The position numbers were made by a program, and so were the translations under genes. A stretch of DNA of 64,000 nt, taken from positions 1,035,114 through 1,099,113 of the forward strand of contig KL662192.1 of the NCBI GenBank assembly GCA_000733415.1, written 5' to 3'. This DNA comes from [Leptolyngbya] sp. JSC-1. Its GTDB lineage: Bacteria > Cyanobacteriota > Cyanobacteriia > Elainellales > Elainellaceae. Below, piece by piece: positions 1 to 6,928 of this stretch; position 1 is the stretch's first letter; each line of letters starts with the position of its first letter. The notes beneath the pieces are model-generated. The model made no database searches. It was given only the letters and a program-made list of their open reading frames with translations, and was not told the DNA's origin.

Positions 1-323
1 GCGGCGGATACCACGTTGGATGAGTTTCGCCAGTTAGCAGCAGCCAACTTGAAACAGCCCCAAAATTTATTTTGATTAACTATCTGCGGGCCGAAATGGG
101 TCAGGAGCGAGGCGGCCATATCTCTCCTCTGGCAGCCTACCACGAAGAAACCGATCGCTTTTTGATCCTGGATGTAGCTCGCTACAAATATCCGCCGGTT
201 TGGGTTGAGGCCGCTACCCTGTGGGAGGCTATGAATACGATGGATACTACAGCTGGGAAAACGCGGGGATTTGTGACTGTGCAATTGCCGGAATCGGCTT
301 CCACTCGCCTTTTAGATAGGTAA
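1..323 (+). pseudogene. Phytochelatin synthase, C-terminal part, frameshifted
   Basis: This is the C-terminal half of a phytochelatin synthase / glutathione gamma-glutamylcysteinyl dipeptidase-like cysteine peptidase, which acts on glutathione in metal detoxification. The gene enters from the left edge. Frame 1 reads LDEFRQLAAANLKQPQNLF and stops at 73-75. The frame starting at 72 continues the family sequence with INYLR, the catalytic His motif GGHISPLAAY (His codon 117-119) and the catalytic Asp motif LILDVARY (Asp codon 171-173), ending at 321-323. One extra T in the TTTT run at 70-73 would join the frames as NLFLINYLR. The catalytic Cys lies outside the window. Whether the missing base is a real mutation or a homopolymer read error cannot be told here. 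Confidence 0.85.
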
Positions 324-346
324 TCGATAGATAATCAGAGCAAATC

Positions 347-751
347 ATGGCACCTTTTTTTCATCGTAAATCTACCCTCTCGTTGCTGTTAGCTGTCCTG
401 AATGTACTTGCCGATTTTGATGGTGAAATTTCAGGGGAAGCGGCAAAAATGCTCTCGGCCTTGCGGCATCGAACAGATCCACTTCCCCCGCTCTACTCTG
501 ATGTGTTTGGCTTGTCTGCCTCTGCAACCTGTGCTGATTTTGTGCGTCGAGTCGAGTCCCTATCTCAGCAGCAAGTAGCCATTGCCAGCTATGCCTTTCA
601 AATCTTTCGTTCCTATGAGCAGCTCCTGAGCGTCAGTGCGGCTGATGTATCTCCCCACCAGCAGGCCGCCTACGAATCTCAGCTTGAACGAGTCCGGCTG
701 TTAGTAGCTCGCACTAGAGTTGCCTTAGCCGAAGCAATTAGCCGAGAGTAA
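347..751 (+). CDS. Hypothetical protein, 134 aa
   Basis: I do not recognise this family. The protein starts 23 nt after the phytochelatin synthase remnant on the same strand, so it may once have been co-transcribed with it. A basic N-terminus (FFHRK) is followed by a moderately hydrophobic stretch (about 10-24), then mostly predicted helix rich in Ala, Gln, Glu and Arg. No clear signal peptidase site, metal-binding cluster or catalytic motif is visible. The coding-like composition and absence of a competing reading frame support a real gene. The ATG has no strong Shine-Dalgarno (upstream gagcaaatc). Confidence 0.55.
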   Translation: MAPFFHRKSTLSLLLAVLNVLADFDGEISGEAAKMLSALRHRTDPLPPLYSDVFGLSASATCADFVRRVESLSQQQVAIASYAFQIFRSYEQLLSVSAADVSPHQQAAYESQLERVRLLVARTRVALAEAISRE

Positions 752-794
752 TCTGTTAATCACTAGATGTGAAGGGATAAGGTAGCCGCTATCG

Positions 795-1047
795 GTCATT
801 AATCACTTAATCCTAGTTGGCTGATGAAACTCGAGTTGCTGGCGGCTCAAAGCCGTGCCTACACTAGACCTATTCCGCCTTCCGGGTTACTGAACCAAAC
901 GAATAGCCGGCACAGGGTGTTCGACGCAGCTCAGCCGAGTCGCCGACTTGGCTTGTATAGCAGCGGGTTCTCTACGAAAAGCCGCTAGCCTGACGGTAAG
1001 CTATCGCCAACACATCTAGAACCGCTATAGGTAAGTGATTTGTCAGG
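795..1047 (-). repeat. Dispersed ~250-bp element, family A (copy 1, inverted)
   Basis: The reverse complement of this stretch aligns along most of its length with 43463-43690, including shared blocks TGACAAATCACTTAC, GCGGTTCTAGATG, CTGCTATAC, AGCTGCGTCGAAC and GAGCCGCCAGC. A shorter third copy is at about 56912-56980. The ends here carry imperfect inverted repeats (TCATTAATCACTTA at the left, TAAGTGATTTGTCA at the right), as expected for a non-autonomous mobile element. It contains no gene. Confidence 0.7.
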
Positions 1048-1114
1048 CAATCAGCACTCAATCATTGATTACTGGTCACTGACCAATGCCTAATCTTTGT
1101 TTGCAATGACTCCT

Positions 1115-1154
1115 AACTGACGGCGACTGACGGCGACTGACGGCGACTGACGGC
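1115..1154. repeat. 10-bp tandem repeat (ACTGACGGCG)
   Basis: About four direct copies of the unit ACTGACGGCG lie in the non-coding space between the hypothetical gene ending at 751 and the ABC permease remnant. The remainder of 1048-1294 shows no gene. Confidence 0.8.
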
Positions 1155-1294
1155 TCGACTGTTTTTTCTGACCCCTTAAGGGTAGCGCGCTCGCCGAATG
1201 TCGTTCTGGGAAGCCTGCCTCCTGCCTTCTGCCTCTTGACAACCAAAGCTCCTAAAACAATATCTTTTGTCTAGTTAAATATCTTGTATTCTCT

Positions 1295-1876
1295 TCACAT
1301 TACGATACGAGGATAAAGCCGAGCGCACAGTAGCGTTAGCCCGGTTGCTGTTACTAGCAGGATGACTATGTCGAGTCCCAAACTGTAGGTTGTTGTGCCG
1401 CCGATCAGCATTAGGCCCCGCAAGGCATCAACTTGATAGGTGAGTGGATTCAAGCGAGAGGTCACCTGCAACCAAGTGGGCATGAGGGCGATGAGGTAGA
1501 TGGCATTGCTGGCAAAAAACAGCGGCATCGTCATCAGTTGGCCGATTCCCATAAACCGCTCTCGCGTTTTTACCAAACAGGCTACTGTGAGTGAAAACAG
1601 GGAAAAACAGGTGGCTCTGAGCAACACCACTATCAGCACCCCCAACAGGGCTAGGGGATTAAAGTTTAAGTTCACTCCCAAAATCCAGGTGATTAGATAA
1701 ACGATGCCGACCTGCACAAGGCTGCGGACACCTGCCGATAGTGCTTTACCCAATACCAGCGAAACGCGAGGAGTTGGGCTGGCTAGAAACTTGTGAACAA
1801 TCCCCAGATCCCGTTCCCAGATAATGGTCATAGCGCTTAGTGCAGCGGGGATTGGTCGATCGCGCAGATGATCCAC
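1295..1876 (-). pseudogene. ABC-2 type transporter permease, N-terminally truncated
   Basis: The 193 residues match the C-terminal two-thirds of DrrB-type ABC-2 permeases: the conserved start of the family core IIWERDLGIVHKFLASPTPR is near residue 18, followed by about five hydrophobic membrane segments and the typical NPLTYQVDALRGLM loop before the last helices. Family members are about 260-290 aa, so roughly 70-90 N-terminal residues are missing. The sequence leaves the family immediately before IIWERD, and an unrelated MarR-type remnant on the other strand begins there. No partner ATPase gene is present. Probably a deletion remnant with no transport function. Confidence 0.75.
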
Positions 1877-1880
1877 AGGC

Positions 1881-2054
1881 GCGACGGCAAATTATGCTGA
1901 GGTTAACGCCAACGGGTAGCAGTCAGCTAGAAGCATGCGTAGCACTACTCGGCAACGCATTGCTGAGTTGCTAAGCCAACTGAGTCCAGAGGAACTGGCT
2001 CAAATCTCTGCTGGCCTCACCCTGCTCGGTCAAGCCTCTCAGGTTGCTAAATAA
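1881..2054 (+). pseudogene. MarR-family regulator, C-terminal remnant
   Basis: The frame 1935-2054 reads MRSTTRQRIAELLSQLSPEE and continues to LTLLGQASQVAK then stop. This resembles the C-terminal dimerisation helix of MarR-family repressors (RQQRIAELLSQLSPEE...). The same frame upstream (from about 1881) is interrupted by a TAG at 1917-1919, and no winged-helix domain is present. It abuts the truncated end of the ABC-2 permease on the opposite strand, consistent with a deletion joining two gene fragments. The identification rests on a short match. Confidence 0.45.
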
Positions 2055-2102
2055 CTTTGCCAATGTGAGACTGAAAAGATTTCAGTCAACGAATTGGGTC
2101 AG

Positions 2103-2468
2103 CTAGCGAATTGGAATCGTTAATTGCTGATTTGGAGTTAATTCTGCTGGAGTTTGACTGCCCGGTGGCGGACCAATCAACTCGTCTGAAAGCACGCCAG
2201 GTGCGGGTTGCGGTTGAATTATCTGGGAATTCTGGGGGGCAAAAAACTGATCAACCTGCTGTTGATCTACCTCTAAAGGCGCAATTAAATCAGGCGGCAA
2301 TGTTTCTACGCCGCTATCTAATTCGGCTGGGTCAGATGCTAGCGGTGATGCTGGGGCAGCATCGGTCTGGGTTGAGTCAGACTGGGCCTGAACTGGAGCA
2401 GCAACAGATAGTCCAATTATTGCTGCCAGTCCAAGTAGGAATAGTTGAGAGAATGGCTGAGACATCAT
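2103..2468 (-). CDS. Secreted Pro/Gln-rich hypothetical protein
   Basis: About 121 residues starting at tandem ATGs (2468 or 2465); an in-frame GTG at 2480 is an alternative. The N-terminus is a typical Sec signal peptide: a hydrophobic core (LFLLGLAAIIGLSVAA) and a cleavage site PVQAQ. The mature part is acidic and low in complexity, rich in Pro, Gln, Ala and Ser, with no recognisable domain. It lies downstream of, and parallel to, another exported protein (2586-3116), so both may be co-transcribed and act outside the plasma membrane. Function unknown. Confidence 0.6.
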   Translation of the reverse strand: MMSQPFSQLFLLGLAAIIGLSVAAPVQAQSDSTQTDAAPASPLASDPAELDSGVETLPPDLIAPLEVDQQQVDQFFAPQNSQIIQPQPAPGVLSDELIGPPPGSQTPAELTPNQQLTIPIR

Positions 2469-2585
2469 TGTCAAACTCACTTGTTAACACCAGGTTGGCA
2501 ATACCGAACCGGCACCATCGCCTAAAATGACACTACTTTGAAATGACACTACTTTGGGTGAGGCAGGACTCCTCACCCAACTAAT

Positions 2586-3116
2586 TTACTGATTGAGCGT
2601 AGCACTATTAGCAGGACACCCCTGGGGCACGATTCGCGTGCTGTTGAAGGGTTCCTCATAGTAAATGCCAGGACAGGGATTCAAATAGGGCGATGTGGCG
2701 GTTGAAACCGAAACCGGGCGCTCTGTCGAGGTAGCGCTAGGGGCTGACAGAGGTGTGCCTGAGTTGATCGGCTGCATGGGTGCCTGCTGATTGATGGGTG
2801 CTTGATTCATTGGCTGCATCGATCCTGGTTGATTGATCGGCTGCACTTGTCCCTGTTGGTTCAATGTTGCAGCATTGGCAGGACACCCTGGAGGCACAAT
2901 TCGCGTGCTGTTGAAAGGTTCTTCGTAATAAATACCAGGACAAGGATTCAAATAGGGTGATGCCTGCGTGGATTGGGACAGGGGCGATTGCTGAGGCATT
3001 GAATTCATGCCTTGAGCGTTAGAAATTCCAGCAGAAACTAGAGGTAGACCAATACAGGCTCCACCCGCCAAGGCAAAGGCAATTTTACGTGTATTCAAAA
3101 ACAATTGATTCATCAT
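2586..3116 (-). CDS. Secreted protein with two copies of a CPGIYYEEPFN module
   Basis: A 176-residue exported protein. Residues 1-35 form a signal peptide ending near SNAQ. A module of about 34 residues, beginning SPYLNPCPGIYYEEPFNSTR and ending CPANAATLNQ, occurs near residues 53-86 and again, almost unchanged, near 143-176. Each copy has two cysteines that could pair. Between them lies a Gln/Asn/Pro-Met linker with repeated QPINQ and MQPMN. The protein ends with the second module. The ATG at 3116 has a Shine-Dalgarno AGAGGA 7 nt upstream; a second ATG follows immediately. Similar modules occur in cyanobacterial exported proteins of unknown function, to my recollection. Confidence 0.75.
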   Translation of the reverse strand: MMNQLFLNTRKIAFALAGGACIGLPLVSAGISNAQGMNSMPQQSPLSQSTQASPYLNPCPGIYYEEPFNSTRIVPPGCPANAATLNQQGQVQPINQPGSMQPMNQAPINQQAPMQPINSGTPLSAPSATSTERPVSVSTATSPYLNPCPGIYYEEPFNSTRIVPQGCPANSATLNQ

Positions 3117-3258
3117 GACAATTCCTCTGACTAATCTAAGTAACTAGATTGTGCAAACCTAGATTGTGCAAACCCGTTGGCTATTTGTCTCCAATCTAGT
3201 GAGCAGTTTTAGGGGCAGGCGTCTTACTAACGAGGGAAATTTGTTAGAAGTTTCAGTA

Positions 3259-3500
3259 GATCGCGAATCATCTTGAGATCCCCCCTAGCCCTCCTTACCC
3301 AAGCTACGGTGTCCACACAAGTCGAAGATCCCCCCTAACCCCCTTACCTAAAGGGGGAACCGTAGGCGCAGCCCATACCAAACCGGGATTGTAGTCCCCT
3401 TGATCTACGCCGAAGGCGCATCCCGGTGGGGGTTTAGGGGGACTATAGCCCTGCGGGCATCTCAGAAAAGGGGGATCACCCCTTGCATTGATTCGCGATC
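3259..3500. repeat. 242-bp element bounded by GATCGCGAATCA inverted repeats
   Basis: A perfect 12-bp inverted repeat (GATCGCGAATCA at 3259-3270, TGATTCGCGATC at 3489-3500) encloses C/G-rich repeat sequence with runs such as GATCCCCCCTA and AGGGGG. The internal blocks (CCGTAGGCG, GATCTACGCCGAAGGCGCATCCC, GCCCTGCGGGCATCTCAG) recur, in the other orientation, inside 9769-10047, 29848-30012, 37318-37425 and 49964-50219. It does not code; apparent frames inside it are repeat artefacts. Confidence 0.7.
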
Positions 3501-3767
3501 GCCCTCCGGGCGGTGCGGAGCACCATCGAGATCTGTGTACACCGTAGCCTTACCCAAGGGGAAACCGTAGGCGAAACCTGTACGTACCACGTACCAACAG
3601 TGGTTTGAAGTCTCTCTTGATAAGAGGGATTGAGGGGGATTGTGCTATGCACACGCCGCGCGGATGAACCCAAATCTAGTGCTCAAAACGAATTCATTTT
3701 CGATCGACTGAGCCTGCCAATTCATTTGCAACAAGTCTTGTTTACTAGCTCAGTTTATTGGCTCAAT

Positions 3768-3880
3768 TACAACCTTTTTCAGGCTAGTGAAGTACGAAAA
3801 ACGGGGTGCAGCGGCAGTGCCCCTGCGTGGAGGCGAAGCCCCCACATCCCCCATACCTCACATGCGTGAAAAACGCTGTA
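3768..3880 (-). repeat. TA-flanked 112-bp MITE, family B, copy 1
   Basis: A 113-bp palindromic element with ends TACAACCTTTTTCA and TGAAAAACGCTGTA (imperfect terminal inverted repeats) and flanking TA. It is the same element as 18232-18343, 37129-37240 and 48428-48540, here in the opposite orientation. The internal stems include GGGGCACTGCCCCTG-type sequence. No coding capacity. Confidence 0.85.
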
Positions 3881-3882
3881 TT

Positions 3883-3935
3883 GGCTCAATTATTGGCTTA
3901 ATTATTGGCTTAATTATTGGCTTAATTATTGGCTC
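3883..3935. repeat. 12-bp tandem repeat (ATTGGCTTAATT)
   Basis: About four direct copies of ATTGGCTTAATT directly next to MITE copy 1. The rest of 3936-4117 shows nothing recognisable. Confidence 0.8.
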
Positions 3936-4117
3936 AGATGATCTGTCCTACTGTTGAGAATCGTTAGGCTTTTAGCAATTCTTGCAACTGTTTAGCCAGT
4001 CGTAGAGTTGCATAACTATGTCAATTACATACCTATGTCAATTTATTTTGAAGTCGTCAGATTACAATTTGTCTTCATCAAGCTTCATTCCTCTAGGAAT
4101 TTTACCGTCATTCTTGA

Positions 4118-4378
4118 GATGGACATGCTACCGCTAGTCCAAGGATTCCGGTCGTGTTAGCAAAAACGGCGATTGATGGATTAGCGGGAGGCAGACATCC
4201 AGATGAGGCTGCTCAGCACGCAATCAAGAGTTTAGTTGATCGAGTTGAAGGAGAAGCAGGCTGTATTTTGGTCGATCGACTAGGACGAGTGAGTTGGGCC
4301 TATAATTCGCAGCATATGGCAGTAGCATATATGACTCCTGAGCTATCAGAACCTGCTATAGTCCTTGGTAAGGATTAA
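4118..4378 (+). pseudogene. Isoaspartyl peptidase / plant-type asparaginase, C-terminal remnant
   Basis: The frame is open from 4118 (after TGA at 4115) to 4378. From GTG 4154 it reads LAKTAIDGLAGGRHPDEAA..., then GEAGCILVDRLGRVSWAYNS and HMAVAYMT. This matches the last ~75 residues of the beta subunit of Ntn-hydrolase isoaspartyl peptidases/asparaginases, which usually have about 300-320 residues. The autocleavage Thr (GTVG motif) and the whole alpha chain are missing, so the product cannot be active. It overlaps the extreme 5' end of the longest possible reading of the ATP-grasp gene that follows. Confidence 0.7.
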
Positions 4379-4403
4379 CACTGGCGAGTGTGTAACTATC
4401 TGT

Positions 4404-5672
4404 ATGGCTTCCCACTTCTTTCAGTTTTTCCAGGGAAATTCGTTTTCTGACCTATTTGCTCAAGATGTTGGCAATCCAGACCACGTGCTGATTTTGAATT
4501 ATCCAGCTACGGCGAGTTGGGCTACCTATACCAATACCCAGAGATACTTTCTGCAAGACGGCAGTAGCGAATCGACAAAAACCTCGTTTGATAAGATTTG
4601 CCAAAAAGAACCGTGGAAAAATTTGGCGGTGTTGGGAAATAAGCTGTCGGGTGTGGTGATTTCTACGCCGCCTGAGTCACTGTTGCAGTACTGGCGCGAG
4701 CATTTTGATTTTACTGGCACCCGGATAGAGCTGATGGATGGTTCAACCTATCTAGACGATTTGAACCAAAGTATTTCCATCAATAGCGCGATTACCCTAT
4801 TTCCGTTTGACCATCTACAACCCGCGAAACACGCAGTTAATCCTGATACCCATTACCGTTTGTTGAGTAAAGCCACTCTAGCCGAGTTGGGAGTACTGTG
4901 TCCAAGCTATCAAACCTTTAACCTGAAGCAAGTCAAGCTTGATCAGATTCCGTTGCCTTCCCAGTTTCCTTATTTGATTAAAACTTCCCACGGCCTTTCC
5001 GGTGAGGGGACTTACATCATCCGCAACTCCAGTGACCTCAACTATTGCCTGGAGGAACTGAATAAGTATCTCAAAATCAATTTATTGGAAACTATTGTTA
5101 TCTCTGAATTTGTCAAACATGTAACTCATAACTACTGCGTGCAGTTCTATGTCAACAAACAGGGAAAAATTTTGCTGATTGGTGTAACTCAGCAGCTTGT
5201 GGATGCAGAAGGTAACTATCTGGGAGGCATGATTGATTACACGAATAATATGGGCCAGTTCTTTGAGATGATTGCAGCAGTAGGGCAGTATGCTCACGAG
5301 CAAGGATATTTTGGTGTAATTGGTTTTGACGTATTAGAAACTGAAGATGGAGAACTGTACGCGATCGATGCTAATTTTCGCGTCAACGGCTCTACGCCCC
5401 TCTGTTTGCAACGGCACAAACTTCTAAAATTCAACAAGGCAATCGCAAAGTACTCTAGTGGCTACCGGATGGAGGGGACACTCGATTCCATTCGAGCTAC
5501 TTTGAAACCACAGCTGGAGCGAAAAGAGTTTCTGATTCTTTCCGCTTTGGAACGAGTAAAATATGGCAAAATCTACACTGAAATCTACGGCATTGTGGCC
5601 GGAGAAACCTTGGAAGAGATGCAACAAATTGAGCAGACATTACAGCATCAAGGACTGCATTTAACTGGTTGA
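4404..5672 (+). CDS. ATP-grasp ligase
   Basis: A 422-residue ATP-grasp enzyme, expected to form an acyl-phosphate and ligate it to an amine or thiol. Visible from ATG 4404: the Lys/Gly-rich ATP loop KTSHGLSGEGTYI (Lys193, glycines to about 202), ISEFV (Glu235), VIGFDV (Asp309) and the metal-binding end IDANFRVNGS (Asp322, Asn324). The ~170-residue N-terminal region resembles the pre-ATP-grasp domain of PGM1-like peptide ligases; the substrate is unknown. An in-frame GTG at 4365 overlaps the previous remnant; 4404 is preferred because the product begins plausibly there, although the Shine-Dalgarno is weak. The metallo-hydrolase gene begins 169 nt downstream on the same strand. Confidence 0.8.
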   Translation: MASHFFQFFQGNSFSDLFAQDVGNPDHVLILNYPATASWATYTNTQRYFLQDGSSESTKTSFDKICQKEPWKNLAVLGNKLSGVVISTPPESLLQYWREHFDFTGTRIELMDGSTYLDDLNQSISINSAITLFPFDHLQPAKHAVNPDTHYRLLSKATLAELGVLCPSYQTFNLKQVKLDQIPLPSQFPYLIKTSHGLSGEGTYIIRNSSDLNYCLEELNKYLKINLLETIVISEFVKHVTHNYCVQFYVNKQGKILLIGVTQQLVDAEGNYLGGMIDYTNNMGQFFEMIAAVGQYAHEQGYFGVIGFDVLETEDGELYAIDANFRVNGSTPLCLQRHKLLKFNKAIAKYSSGYRMEGTLDSIRATLKPQLERKEFLILSALERVKYGKIYTEIYGIVAGETLEEMQQIEQTLQHQGLHLTG

Positions 5673-5841
5673 ATTGCAAGTTAAATTGGCAGGAACTTCC
5701 TCAAGCTGTCAATTTACGTATTAGATGTACCCATTGAAGAAACTCAAGCTCTCTCTAAAGGGCGAGAGGAGTTTTATGCTTGCAGTAGAATGCAAACTGA
5801 GATGGAATGTTTACGTTAATGGAAGAGCTGAAGTTAAATTT

Positions 5842-6666
5842 ATGCGGATTCATCATCTCAATTGCGGCTGCATGTGTCCTCTAGGGGGAGCACTGTTTGA
5901 CGGTTTTAGCCGCGGTTTAACTGCCCACCTTGTTTGCCACTGTCTGCTCATTGAGACTAATCAAGAGCTAGTTCTGGTCGATACGGGTTTTGGGCTGCGC
6001 GATGTTCATGCTCCTTATTCACGACTGAGTCCTTTTTTTGTCCATTTCAACAACATCCAGTTTGAGCGGAAATATACCGCAGTTGAGCAGATCAAACAGC
6101 TTGGCTTTTCGCCACAAGATATACGCCATATTATCTTGACCCATCTCGATTTTGATCATGCAGGTGGGCTGGAGGATTTTCCCGAAGCAACGGTTCACGT
6201 AATGCAAAGTGAGATGGCAGCGGCTCGCGCTCGGCGTGGCTTCATTGCCAGTCGGCGTTATCGTCCTCACCAATGGGATGAGGTGAAGCAGTGGCAATAT
6301 TATGGGGCAGGAGGTGAACCCTGGTTCGGATTTGAGGCGGTTCGTGATCTGGACAAGCTGCCACCAGAAATTCTGCTGATCCCCCTTGTAGGCCATACTC
6401 CAGGCCATGCCGGAGTTGCGATCAACACAGCAGAGGGTTGGTTGTTGCACGCTGGTGATGCCTACTTTTATCGTCAGGAAGTGGATCCAGCCAATCCTCG
6501 CTGCACTCCAGGATTGCGAGCCTATCAATGGATGATGGATGTTGATCGCCCAGCTCGCTTATTGAATCAACAGCGCCTTCGTCGGTTATCCCTGGATCAC
6601 CGTAACGATGTGCAGCTTTTCTGTAGTCATGATGCGGTTGAATTAGAAGCATTTGTTGATCACTAG
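5842..6666 (+). CDS. Metallo-beta-lactamase-fold hydrolase (AHL-lactonase-like)
   Basis: A 274-residue MBL-fold hydrolase resembling N-acyl-homoserine lactonase-type proteins. MRIHHLNCG followed by CPLGGALFDG is the usual N-terminus of this subgroup and sets the start. The metal motif is THLDFDHAGG: the second His of the canonical HxHxDH is Asp here. Later ligands are visible in VGHTPGHAG, LLHAGDAY and CSHDA. The same frame is open further upstream to ATG 5776, which has the better Shine-Dalgarno (AGAGGAG at 5765-5771) and would add 22 residues. Function in quorum quenching is not implied; many members have other substrates. Confidence 0.8.
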   Translation: MRIHHLNCGCMCPLGGALFDGFSRGLTAHLVCHCLLIETNQELVLVDTGFGLRDVHAPYSRLSPFFVHFNNIQFERKYTAVEQIKQLGFSPQDIRHIILTHLDFDHAGGLEDFPEATVHVMQSEMAAARARRGFIASRRYRPHQWDEVKQWQYYGAGGEPWFGFEAVRDLDKLPPEILLIPLVGHTPGHAGVAINTAEGWLLHAGDAYFYRQEVDPANPRCTPGLRAYQWMMDVDRPARLLNQQRLRRLSLDHRNDVQLFCSHDAVELEAFVDH

Positions 6667-6928
6667 CCCCCAATCTCAACTCTAGATTTCAACTCAACTA
6701 TATCTGAATGCTCGCTCACAGAGCCTAAGCTCTACCTTAGGTAGATACGCTGGCCTGGAGAATCCGGTACTTTCTGATAAAAACTTTCCCACTGCTGCCG
6801 CGACTCAAGCCCGACTGAATTGTTTGACAATAGTCGGTTTGCAACAGGTGGCAATAGTCGGCTGCTCAGTTTGAGCAATTTGATTGTTTAAGGGTTGTTT
6901 GATTTAGGAGTATCTAGGAGTATCGGTC

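Noticed and set aside
2111..2530. A 139-aa plus-strand frame opposite the exported Pro/Gln-rich protein
   Set aside because: The minus strand has a clear signal peptide and tandem ATGs; the plus-strand frame has neither and is its shadow.
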